This document shows, one piece after another, positions 7,591 through 14,400 of a stretch of 14,809 nucleotides of DNA; the first letter of the stretch is position 1; the number at the start of each line of letters is the position of its first letter. The stretch is from Abditibacteriota bacterium. GTDB taxonomy: Bacteria; Armatimonadota; UBA5829. A program made the translations under genes and the position numbers. The notes under the pieces are model-generated. The model did no database searches. It had not been told where the DNA came from and was given only the letters and a program-made list of their open reading frames with translations. The stretch lies in contig JAGDDM010000254.1 in assembly GCA_017958015.1 (NCBI GenBank), forward strand, positions 1 to 14,809, in the 5' to 3' direction.

Positions 7591-7629
7591 ATTATTCATT
7601 ATTCATTATTCAATATTCACTATTCATTC
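7591..7629 (+). repeat. Heptamer tandem array (ATTATTC)n
   Basis: The units are ATTATTC three times (7591-7611), then AATATTC, ACTATTC and a partial ATTC. The 7-bp period equals that of the GC-rich arms of repeats A and B although the unit sequence is unrelated. Seven is not a multiple of three and the array is non-coding. Read on the minus strand the units resemble overlapping -10 elements (GAATAAT), so unit number could affect expression of the downstream Spy-like gene; that is a guess. Confidence 0.85.
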
Positions 7630-7654
7630 ACTGTACGCCCAACGGCGTACAGTG
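7629..7654. repeat. Perfect 11-bp hairpin
   Basis: CACTGTACGCC (7629-7639) pairs perfectly with GGCGTACAGTG (7644-7654) around the loop CAAC. No T-run follows on either strand, so it is not an ordinary terminator. It abuts the heptamer array on one side and the 13-bp inverted repeat on the other. Confidence 0.85.
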
Positions 7655-7707
7655 TTGCCCCTCCGCGTTCAAATCAGAGGAAAAGTTATTTTTTCGCGGA
7701 GGGGCAA
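7655..7707. repeat. Perfect 13-bp inverted repeat with 27-base spacer
   Basis: TTGCCCCTCCGCG (7655-7667) is the exact inverse of CGCGGAGGGGCAA (7695-7707). The 27-base spacer is A/T-rich towards its right end. It lies about 24 bases past the stop of the upstream Spy-like gene. It could shield the transcript 3' end from exonuclease or be the end of a mobile repeat. No T-run adjoins it. Confidence 0.85.
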
Positions 7708-7730
7708 ATCGTTAGGCAGGTTGTATAAAA

Positions 7731-8396
7731 TTATTCTTCAAAGTCTTCTTCGGGTTCGGCGGGCTGCTGAGGTCTTTCGCCCCAGCCTCTGCCCTGGCCG
7801 CGGCCCTGACCACGCTGTCCGTCGGGTCTTCCCCAGCCCTGACCGGGTCTGCCCTGACCGGGTCTGCCCATACCGGGACCGCCCATGCCGGGTCCGCCCA
7901 TCATGAAGGCTCCGCCCTTGGCCAGTTTGGCTCTCTGCTCGGCGGTGAGCACGGCGCGAACGTTGGTCCATGTCTTGAGCTTGGCGGCGGTTACGGCCGC
8001 TTCGTCCGCCTGAGCGGTGGCGAGAAGTTTGGCTACCGCGTCGGCGTCGTAGTTGTCGGCATAGAGAGCGTCGGTGAAGGCTTTGGCGCTGGCGTCCGCC
8101 TTGGTCTGAAGGGCCTTGGTTCCCTCGGCGTCGTTGTTGATGAGCTCCTTAATCTGGTTGAGCTGGGCTTCGGTGAGTTCCAGATTCTGAGCGCTGCGCT
8201 CGATCATGTTCACGTCCAGGAACCGGAGGGCTTGGCTCGGGCTCACTTGGAACGGTCTCATCTGTCCGGGACGACCCTCTCCCCGTTCTCTCCGGGGTCC
8301 GTTGCCGTTACCCTGACCGCCGCCCTGCTGGGCGATGATGGGCATAGCCGCCATCATTGCGGCGATAGCGAATGCGATTACGATGTTGCGTTTCAT
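7731..8396 (-). CDS. Spy/CpxP-like (LTxxQ) periplasmic protein with Gly/Arg/Gln/Met-rich tail
   Basis: The 221 residues begin with a signal peptide of about 22 residues with likely cleavage at PIIA/QQ. A Gly/Arg-rich spacer (24-46) leads to a helical domain (about 52-158) with both motifs of the LTxxQ family, LTEAQ (74-78) and LTAEQ (150-154). A low-complexity tail (161-221) follows, with repeated GGPGM and GRPGQ units and an acidic end (EPEEDFEE). Such proteins act in the periplasm as ATP-independent chaperones or as metal/stress sensors. The start has AAAGGAG 7 bases upstream. The gene is first in the minus-strand operon and is divergent from the response regulator, the classic position for a regulated reporter of that system. 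The tail resembles the kinase sensor loop and the adaptor insertion. Confidence 0.85.
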   Translation of the reverse strand: MKRNIVIAFAIAAMMAAMPIIAQQGGGQGNGNGPRRERGEGRPGQMRPFQVSPSQALRFLDVNMIERSAQNLELTEAQLNQIKELINNDAEGTKALQTKADASAKAFTDALYADNYDADAVAKLLATAQADEAAVTAAKLKTWTNVRAVLTAEQRAKLAKGGAFMMGGPGMGGPGMGRPGQGRPGQGWGRPDGQRGQGRGQGRGWGERPQQPAEPEEDFEE

Positions 8397-8500
8397 TTGA
8401 ATACTCCTTTCGGATACCTCCGTTTTCCGTTTTCCGAAAAACTCCCGCCTCCGGGAAAGAGGAGGTAACGGTTCGAAGGCGGGAGCCCGAATCGGAACAT
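8393..8500 (-). other. Possible 35-codon leader reading frame overlapping the Spy-like start
   Basis: From ATG at 8500 an open frame (MFRFGLPPSNRYLLF...) runs through the leader hairpin and its TGA overlaps the ATG of the Spy-like gene (ATGA). Its own ribosome site is weak (AAAGAG). It could couple translation or sense stalling at the hairpin, or it could be chance. There is no homology evidence. Confidence 0.2.
8437..8485 (-). promoter_or_regulatory. Leader hairpin with T-run: possible attenuator of the Spy-like operon
   Basis: On the minus strand CTCCCGCCT (8485-8477) pairs perfectly with AGGCGGGAG (8450-8442) around a 26-base loop, and five Ts follow (8441-8437). It stands between the likely promoter (8528-8556) and the start codon at 8396. 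Inside it CCTCC and GGAGG can form a competing 5-bp stem that breaks the main stem. This has the form of a terminator/antiterminator pair. The T-run is short, so it may instead be a stabilising leader structure. Confidence 0.45.
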
Positions 8501-8527
8501 GTCCGACTCTTTTGTTCTTACACTCTT

Positions 8528-8567
8528 ATTATAGACGATTCGGGCCCGTAATATATTTCCGAAATAT
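8528..8567 (-). promoter_or_regulatory. Promoter of the Spy-like operon with a dyad at the -35 position
   Basis: On the minus strand a perfect -10, TATAAT, is the complement of 8528-8533. The hexamer 17 bp upstream (8551-8556) is a poor -35. Overlapping it is a perfect dyad, ATATTTC (8553-8559), one base, GAAATAT (8561-8567). A good -10 with a weak -35 overlapped by a dyad is the usual arrangement for an activator-dependent promoter, and the OmpR-family gene next door is the natural candidate. Confidence 0.5.
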
Positions 8568-8648
8568 TTTAATTCGGTTTTATCTTCGTTAAAATCCCGC
8601 AATTTTATCCGGCGGCGTGGTAAAATATAATCAAGGAGAATACATATT

Positions 8649-9341
8649 ATGGAAAACATAAAGATACTTATCGCCGACGACGACCCGGATCTCATCGAGG
8701 GACTGGGTTGGTATTTGGAAAACGAAAACTACAAAGTCATATCCGCCGCGGACGGCGAGGAAGCCCTCGCCAGGTTCCGCTCCGAAAAGCCGACGCTGGC
8801 AATTCTCGACGTCATGATGCCCAAAAAGGACGGCATCGAGGTGTGCGGAACAATGGCTGCGGAGGACCCGGACTGTCTCATTATGATGCTCTCCGCCAGA
8901 GACGGGGAGATAGACAAGGTGCGGGCGTTGAAGGGTGGCGCCGACGACTACGTGACGAAGCCCTTCAAAATAGCCGAGTTGGTCGCCCGCATAGGCGCCC
9001 TTCTGCGCCGTCGAAGCCGTTCCGCGCCCCAAGCCGAGCCGGAAACCGGACTGCGCTATCAAAACCTGGTGCTTAATAAGGAAGAGCGCATGGTGCGGGT
9101 TGAGGGCAAAGAGGTGGAGCTGACGGCCATGGAGTTCGACATGCTGCTGGCTCTCATGGAGCGGCCGGGTAAGCCCATGGCTCGGGGCGACCTGGCGGAA
9201 ATCGTGTGGGGAAACTTCTACGGCGACTTCCGGCAGGTTGACAACCTCATCTTCCGACTGCGGGAAAAGCTCTCCGCCGCCGGCTGCGAAAACTTCCCCA
9301 TCGCCACGGTGCGGGGCATCGGCTACGCCTTCAGACCTTAG
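8649..9341 (+). CDS. OmpR/PhoB-family response regulator
   Basis: The 230 residues hold a receiver domain (about 4-118) with acidic pocket Asp10-Asp11, phosphoacceptor Asp54 (AILDVMMP), switch Ser82 and Lys104 (KPF). A winged-helix DNA-binding domain (about 133-230) follows, with the usual recognition-helix region (RQVDNLIFRLREKL) and wing end (TVRGIGYAFRP). An AAGGAG site lies 10 bases before the ATG. The kinase gene follows after 9 bases, so the pair is co-transcribed. Divergence from the Spy-like gene suggests it controls that operon, as CpxR or BaeR control spy in enterobacteria; that is inference from position. A TATAAT at 8626-8631 lies too close to the ribosome site to be a convincing promoter, so the true promoter is not assigned. 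Confidence 0.95.
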   Translation: MENIKILIADDDPDLIEGLGWYLENENYKVISAADGEEALARFRSEKPTLAILDVMMPKKDGIEVCGTMAAEDPDCLIMMLSARDGEIDKVRALKGGADDYVTKPFKIAELVARIGALLRRRSRSAPQAEPETGLRYQNLVLNKEERMVRVEGKEVELTAMEFDMLLALMERPGKPMARGDLAEIVWGNFYGDFRQVDNLIFRLREKLSAAGCENFPIATVRGIGYAFRP

Positions 9342-9350
9342 GAGGTCATC

Positions 9351-10634
9351 ATGAAAAACAAAAACAGCACCGTTCGGACAAAACTCATCGCCTCGATTCT
9401 CATCAGCCTTTTCGTCAGCTGGATTCTGGCCGCGGGCATATCCAACTACGTGAACTTTCTCGAATGGAAGAGTTTCCGCAGCGAGGTGATGAAAGAACGT
9501 CTCGGGCGGGAGCCCAAGTTCACTGCCTGGGAGTTCTTCACGGGACGGTCCCCCATGATGGGACGCCGACCCATGGAGGGCAGACGGCCGCCGGAGTTTG
9601 ACCGCCGACCGATGGGAGAGCGCCCTCCGAAAAACGGACGTCCCCCGGAGTTTCGGGAAGGCGGACCGGGCCGGGGTCCGAGACGGGAGTTCGCCCGGGC
9701 GGCGATAATTCAGAGCGGAGTTCTGCGGGTGGCTCTGGCGGCACTCATCACCATCATCGCCGGTATGCTCATCAGCAAGATTTTCACCAAACCCCTTAAA
9801 ACCCTCACGGAGGGAGCGGAAAAGTTCACCGAGGGCGATTTCGACCACCGTATTCCCGACCTGGGTCCCGGGGAGTTCAACGAGGTGGCGGAGTCAATGA
9901 ACGCCATGGCCGCCAAGGTTTCGGAGCAGATAGCCGACCTTGAGGAGGATTCCCGGCGGCGGATGCGGTTCCTGGCGGACGTGGCCCACGAGCTTCGGAG
10001 CCCGGTGACCACCCTCCAGACAATGGCGAGCGCCCTTGTGGACGGCACCGCGGACAACCCGGAGCGCCGGGAGCGGGCGGTGAACTCCATTATGTCCACT
10101 TCCGATAGGCTTCTGGGCCTGGTGCGGGACCTGACGGACTACGCCAAGTTGGACCTTGAGGACTTTTCCGTGAACAAACGAAACTTCGACCTGGCCGCCC
10201 TGCTGGAGACCATAGCCGAAACGAAAAACCGAGAGGCGGCGGCAAGGAACATGACCGTCCGCTTCGTGTCCGACCTGAAATCCTTTATGTACAACGCCGC
10301 CCCGGACAGGATAACCCAAATAGTCGACAACGCCGCGGGCAATGCCCTGGCCTACGCGGGAGAGGCATCGTCGGTTGTTATATCTCTGGAAGTTGACGAC
10401 GACGTAAAGGTGAAAATCGCCGACAACGGCAAGGGAATCTCCTCCGCCGACCTGCCCTTTGTCACCGACGCCTTCTACAGGGCCAGCAAATCCCGCACCC
10501 CGGGAGAGGGGCACAGCGGTCTGGGACTTTCCATAGCATCCCGGCTGGCGGAAGCCCACGGCGGAACGCTCACCGTGGAAAGTGTCGAGGGAAGCGGAAC
10601 CACCGTTGTTTTGAAACTCCCCAAGCAAAGCTAA
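9351..10634 (+). CDS. Membrane sensor histidine kinase with Arg/Pro/Met-rich periplasmic loop
   Basis: The 427 residues start with membrane segment 1 (about 12-31) and a periplasmic loop (about 34-118). Membrane segment 2 (about 119-144) is followed by HAMP (about 145-198) and an H-box with phosphoacceptor His213 in FLADVAHELRSP. The ATPase domain has an N-box (QIVDNAAGNAL, Asn327 and Asn331), G1 DNGKG (358-362) and G2 GHSGLGL (387-393). The sensor loop is not a PAS or Cache domain: residues 62-113 are low-complexity, rich in Arg, Pro, Gly and Met with repeats such as GRRPMEGRRPPEF. This resembles the tail of the neighbouring Spy-like protein, which could bind the kinase as CpxP binds CpxA. 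AGGAGG precedes the ATG. The kinase would phosphorylate the upstream response regulator. Confidence 0.95.
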   Translation: MKNKNSTVRTKLIASILISLFVSWILAAGISNYVNFLEWKSFRSEVMKERLGREPKFTAWEFFTGRSPMMGRRPMEGRRPPEFDRRPMGERPPKNGRPPEFREGGPGRGPRREFARAAIIQSGVLRVALAALITIIAGMLISKIFTKPLKTLTEGAEKFTEGDFDHRIPDLGPGEFNEVAESMNAMAAKVSEQIADLEEDSRRRMRFLADVAHELRSPVTTLQTMASALVDGTADNPERRERAVNSIMSTSDRLLGLVRDLTDYAKLDLEDFSVNKRNFDLAALLETIAETKNREAAARNMTVRFVSDLKSFMYNAAPDRITQIVDNAAGNALAYAGEASSVVISLEVDDDVKVKIADNGKGISSADLPFVTDAFYRASKSRTPGEGHSGLGLSIASRLAEAHGGTLTVESVEGSGTTVVLKLPKQS

Positions 10635-10641
10635 ACAAAAA

Positions 10642-10669
10642 AAGGCTCCCTAAGGAGCCTTATTTTTTT
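10642..10669. terminator. Bidirectional Rho-independent terminator
   Basis: AAGGCTCC (10642-10649) pairs with GGAGCCTT (10654-10661) around CTAA. Seven Ts follow on the plus strand, and the minus strand also ends in a T-run (complement of the A-run 10637-10643). It separates the converging kinase and PEP-CTERM genes. A 12-bp palindrome TTTGCGCGCAAA overlaps its end (10667-10678). Confidence 0.9.
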
Positions 10670-10681
10670 GCGCGCAAACTT

Positions 10682-11311
10682 TTACTTGCGGATTCTTCTC
10701 TTCATACCGAGCACGGATACCAGACCCATAACGCCGTAGGCGTAGGTGGCGGGTTCGGGAACTTCGGCTTCTTCCTTTTCGGTATATTCGAACTTGAAGA
10801 AACTGGCGCCGATGGTTTCTTCGCCGCGAATCTCGCCGCCCTCAACATCGGAGAAGTCCAGGGCTACTTCGTAGATTCCGAATACATCGTTTTCGGGGGT
10901 GAAGTACAGGGTGAACATTCCGTCGGTACGATCCATGCCGGTGAAATCATTCACGTAGATGATGCGCTGATGTTCCTCGTTGAAGTAGTAGGCGAAGTAC
11001 ACGTTGATGTTGTCCTCAACATCCTGAAGCACGTCTTCGGGAAGGCCGCTGAGGTAGAAAGAGAAGGAAGAAGGACTGCCGGCGGGAATATTGCCGTTAA
11101 CGAGCCATTCGTCGGCGCTGTCAAGAACTTCGGCGTGAATCAGATCAACGGGCTCGTTTCCGAAGTAAACGGAACCGGTGACGTTGCCGATCTCGTCGAG
11201 AACGGAATTTCCGGCCTTGGAGAAGGTCCATTGTACCGTGCCGTCGGCGAAAGCGGAAACGGAAAGGGTCAGAATTGCCGCGAGGGCAAAGAAAGCGATA
11301 AGTTTTTTCAT
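10682..11311 (-). CDS. Exported protein with PEP-CTERM sorting signal
   Basis: The 209 residues begin with a Sec signal peptide (about 1-22, SAFA/DG). A beta-rich, acidic body of unknown fold (about 23-180) follows, then a C-terminal tripartite tag: VPEP (184-187), a hydrophobic stretch (about 189-202) and a basic end KRRIRK (204-209). This is the PEP-CTERM signal recognised by an exosortase, which cleaves near PEP and releases the protein to the surface or matrix; exosortase systems usually accompany exopolysaccharide production. No exosortase gene lies in the window. The start is certain (AAGGAG 7 bases upstream) and a perfect-consensus promoter precedes it, so strong and fairly constant expression is likely. 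It stands alone between two terminators. The body is not recognised; the few predicted features do not support an enzyme. Confidence 0.82.
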   Translation of the reverse strand: MKKLIAFFALAAILTLSVSAFADGTVQWTFSKAGNSVLDEIGNVTGSVYFGNEPVDLIHAEVLDSADEWLVNGNIPAGSPSSFSFYLSGLPEDVLQDVEDNINVYFAYYFNEEHQRIIYVNDFTGMDRTDGMFTLYFTPENDVFGIYEVALDFSDVEGGEIRGEETIGASFFKFEYTEKEEAEVPEPATYAYGVMGLVSVLGMKRRIRK

Positions 11312-11354
11312 TGGTTTTCTCCTTATTTTGAAATTTTTTAATAAAACCGCGGAT

Positions 11355-11384
11355 ATTATACTACAAACAATATTGAGTTGTCAA
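11355..11384 (-). promoter_or_regulatory. Perfect-consensus sigma-70 promoter of the PEP-CTERM gene
   Basis: On the minus strand TTGACA (complement of 11379-11384) and TATAAT (complement of 11355-11360) are separated by 18 bp. Both hexamers match the consensus exactly. The promoter lies between the terminator of the large upstream gene and the PEP-CTERM start codon, giving a leader of roughly 40 bases. Confidence 0.85.
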
Positions 11385-11404
11385 GACGTTTTTGGGAATT
11401 AAGC

Positions 11405-11432
11405 AAAAAAAATCCTCCCCGAAGGGAGGATT
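11405..11432 (-). terminator. Rho-independent terminator of the large surface-protein gene
   Basis: On the minus strand AATCCTCCC pairs with GGGAGGATT around TTCG, an extra-stable C(UUCG)G tetraloop in RNA. An eight-base T-run (complement of 11405-11412) follows. It lies 15 bases past the stop codon at 11448. The plus strand also has a T-run, but no gene ends there from that side. Confidence 0.92.
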
Positions 11433-11447
11433 TTTTTGATAGCGATG

Positions 11448-14400
11448 TCAGTTGACTTTTTCGACGCCGGTCATTCTGATGGCGGAGTTGCCGTTGTCGT
11501 CCAGGGTGACGATACCGGTGACAACCAGGCAGTCGCCGTTGCGGTAGGAGCTGCCGGAGCCGACAATGATTTCCTTGCCGACCACGCCCATGGATTTGAC
11601 GAACATACCGATGTTGTTCACACCCCTTGTGTCCTTCGCGCCCTTTTGGCGGCCGAAGTTGTTGCCGCCCACGGCATTCCAATTGACGAATACGGGTCTC
11701 ACCTTGGCGGAGGGGTCGGTAACGATAACGCTGTCGGCGTCGATGTATCTCTCACCGTCCGCGCCGGTGCGGATGGCGCCCACAAGGTCAAACTTACCCC
11801 CGGTGATGCCGGCGCCCACCACTTTTACGCCTCTGACGCCGTCGGTGGCGTAGATGCATTCGTCAAAGACGGCGGTGACGGTGAGGTTCTCAAACCGGAA
11901 CACTCCGCCGTCGAACTCGTTTCTGACGCAGGCGGCGAGAGTCGTTGTCTCAACATTCTCGTCCGCGGCTATGAGGTTGATATTACAGGTGATGTCGTCG
12001 CTTTCCACCTTGAGGGCTCTTGAGTATGCCTTGTAGCCCTCGGCGGCGGCGGTCAGGGTGTAGGTGCCGCTGTTTACAACCGCCTCGTACCAACCGTGCG
12101 CGTCGGTGGTGACGGTGGCGGAGCCGATCTTAACGGTGGCGCCGGCAACCTCAAGGTTATTGGTGTTCCGCACGTATCCGCTTACCTTGGCGGATGTGGC
12201 GGCGAGGACCAGGTCGCAGTGGGCGGTGTCGCCGTTCACGGCGGCTCTGCCGGAGGCGCTGCCGAATCCGGCGGCGGTGGCATTAATAGTGTATGTGCCG
12301 TTGGGCATTGCCACGCTGTACCAGCCGTAAGCGTCGGTGGTGGCGGACTTAGTGCCCACGGTGACGGTGGCGCCCTCGATGTACTTGTTGTGGGTGTCCC
12401 GAATGTAACCGCAGACCGCGCCGATCGCGTAGGCGAGGGTTATGTCCACTTTCACGTCGTTGCCGGCAACTCTTGCCGAGGAGGTTTTGTCGATGTAGCC
12501 ATCGGCCACAAAGCGGAGGGTGTAGGCGCCGTCGGAAGCGCCGACTATGGAGTAGGAGCCGTCAACGGCGGTGGTGGCGAAGGTGTTGCTGCCGATTTTA
12601 ACCGCCGCGCCCTCGATGGGAGCTCCGTCGGGGTTGGTGACGTAGCCGTATATGGTGCCCTGCTTGGTTGTCAGGGATATGTTGGTAAAGAGGGGCTCGC
12701 TGTCGGCGGCGATGTTCAGCGTCACGGAGTTGTTGTAGAACTTGGCCTTGGAGGCGGTGATTGTCCGGCTGCCGTTGGGCACCGTCATTTTGTAGGCGCC
12801 GTCCTTGCCGGTGGTGGCGGTGACGCTGCCGCATGTGACGGTGGCGCCCTCGATAGCCACGCCCTTGGAGTCGGTGATGTAGCCGTAGACAAGGGTTTCG
12901 GAGGTGGCCAGGGTGGCGCAGAGCCAGTCGTAGCAGTTATCCACAACGGCGGTGTCGGACTTGGTGGTGTAGCCGCTCTTGGTGAAGGTGACGGTGTAGG
13001 TTCCGTTGGGTTTGTCCATCATATAAAGGCCGGAGCCGTCGGTGGTGGCGGTGGCGTCGCCGCAGGTGACGGTTACGCCCTCGATGGGATTGCCGTAACA
13101 GTCTCTGGCGTAACCGGCGATACCGGGGCCTCCGAAGCTTTCCGCATTTACCGTGTCGCCGTTGACAACCACGTTGCCCACTTGATAACCGAAAACCTTT
13201 ACCCTGTAGGAGCCGTTCTCTACGTTGTTAAAGACGAAGTTGGATTTGCTTCCGTAGGCGTAATAGGGGGTGCCGCTTCTGACAGGTTCGAGGGTAAGGT
13301 CGATTACATCGTATTGGGGATTATACCAAAATCCCATTACGGTGCCGGTGGGTTTGTAGAGGGTGAAATCTTTGGTCTGTGATGTTCCCTGTATGGCCGC
13401 CTTGTAGATGACGGGATTGTAACCTTCCTTGTTAAGGGTGAGAGTCTGGGTGCCGTCGGGAACACCGGAGAACTCAAAGCGTCCGGGGTAGCCGTATGTT
13501 TTGCTCTGACCGGCTATGGCAACGTCGGTGTAGTCCATGGTTTCGCCTTTGGCGTTCTTGACGTTGGCGGTGAAAGTCACGTTGTCGTTGTAGAGAACCA
13601 CGGTGATTTCCTTGTCGGCGCCGGAGATATACACTTCCGTGTCGCAGGGGTAGTAGCCGGGTCTTTCCGTGTGGACGATGTGGGTGCCGTCGGGAATGCC
13701 GGTAAACTCAAAGCGCCCGGGGTAGCCGTAGTTTTTGAACTGCCCCGCCACGCTTACATCCACATAGTCCAGATTGTCGCCGTTTTCGTCAACCGTGTAT
13801 ACCGTGAGCTTGGAGGCTGTGTTGTACAAAACCACGGTGGTTTCCGTGTCTCTGCCCTCCACGGTTATTTCCGCGGTCTGAGTATAATATCCGTCTCTCT
13901 CGATGGTGGCGGTGTAGGTACCGTCGGGAACGCCGGAAAACTCAAAGTGCCCATTATAGGCATAGTTCTTGGACTGTCCGGCCACGCTTACGGTCTCATG
14001 GTCCAAGGTTTCGCCGTTTTCGTCAATCACGTTGATGATGACTTTGGCGTTGTCCGGGCGCAGATTAATCGTAATCTCACCCACGCCGCCGTTAATTGTT
14101 ATGGGAGCGGTCTGGGAATAGTAGCCCGGTCTCACCGCCGACACGATGTGGGTGCCGTCGGGAACGTCGAAGAAGGAAAAGTCGCCGTTGTAGGCGTAGT
14201 TTTTAAACTGTCCCGCCACGGTTACGTCCACATAGTCCAAGGTGTCGCCGGTGACGGCGTCCCGGGTGTGAATTTTCGCGGTGGAGCGGTTGGGATAGAG
14301 AGTAACCGCCTCACGGTAGCCGCCTATAAGGTAGTCTTCTTCGGTCAGGGTGAAGTCTATCTTTTTGGAATAATAGCCTTCCCTCTCGAAGGTGACGGAA

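Larger units (their letters stand above)
7564..7707 (+). repeat. Composite structured repeat, element C
   Basis: From left to right the element holds AATCC followed by hairpin GTCGCC (7569-7574) with GGCGAC (7579-7584), then ACATT. A 7-bp AT-rich array (7591-7629) comes next, then an 11-bp perfect hairpin (7629-7654) and a 13-bp perfect inverted repeat with a 27-base spacer (7655-7707). The first module matches the AATCC-hairpin-ACATT module of repeats A and B, with one base pair swapped on both arms. The total length is close to A and B. It fills nearly the whole gap between the two Spy-like genes and contains no reading frame. Confidence 0.7.

Noticed and set aside
7591..7629. Heptamer array considered as a CRISPR
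   Set aside because: Units are 7 bp and contiguous with no spacers, and there are no cas genes.
7629..7707. Inverted repeats between the Spy-like genes considered as an ordinary terminator
   Set aside because: No T-run follows either stem on the minus strand, and the downstream operon genes show no separate clear promoter.
8603..8631. TATAAT at 8626-8631 as promoter of the response regulator
   Set aside because: It is only about 18 bases before the start codon and next to the ribosome site, so the transcript would begin inside that site. The upstream hexamer is poor.
8631..9848. Minus-strand open frame of 405 codons opposite the response regulator and kinase
   Set aside because: It lies across two unmistakable plus-strand genes with all catalytic residues, so it is a shadow frame.
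12096..13382. Long plus-strand open frame of 428 codons opposite the large secreted-protein gene
   Set aside because: It is Gly/Val/Ala-rich with no domain and is the exact antisense shadow of a gene with a signal peptide, repeats, ribosome site and terminator. It has no ribosome site of its own.
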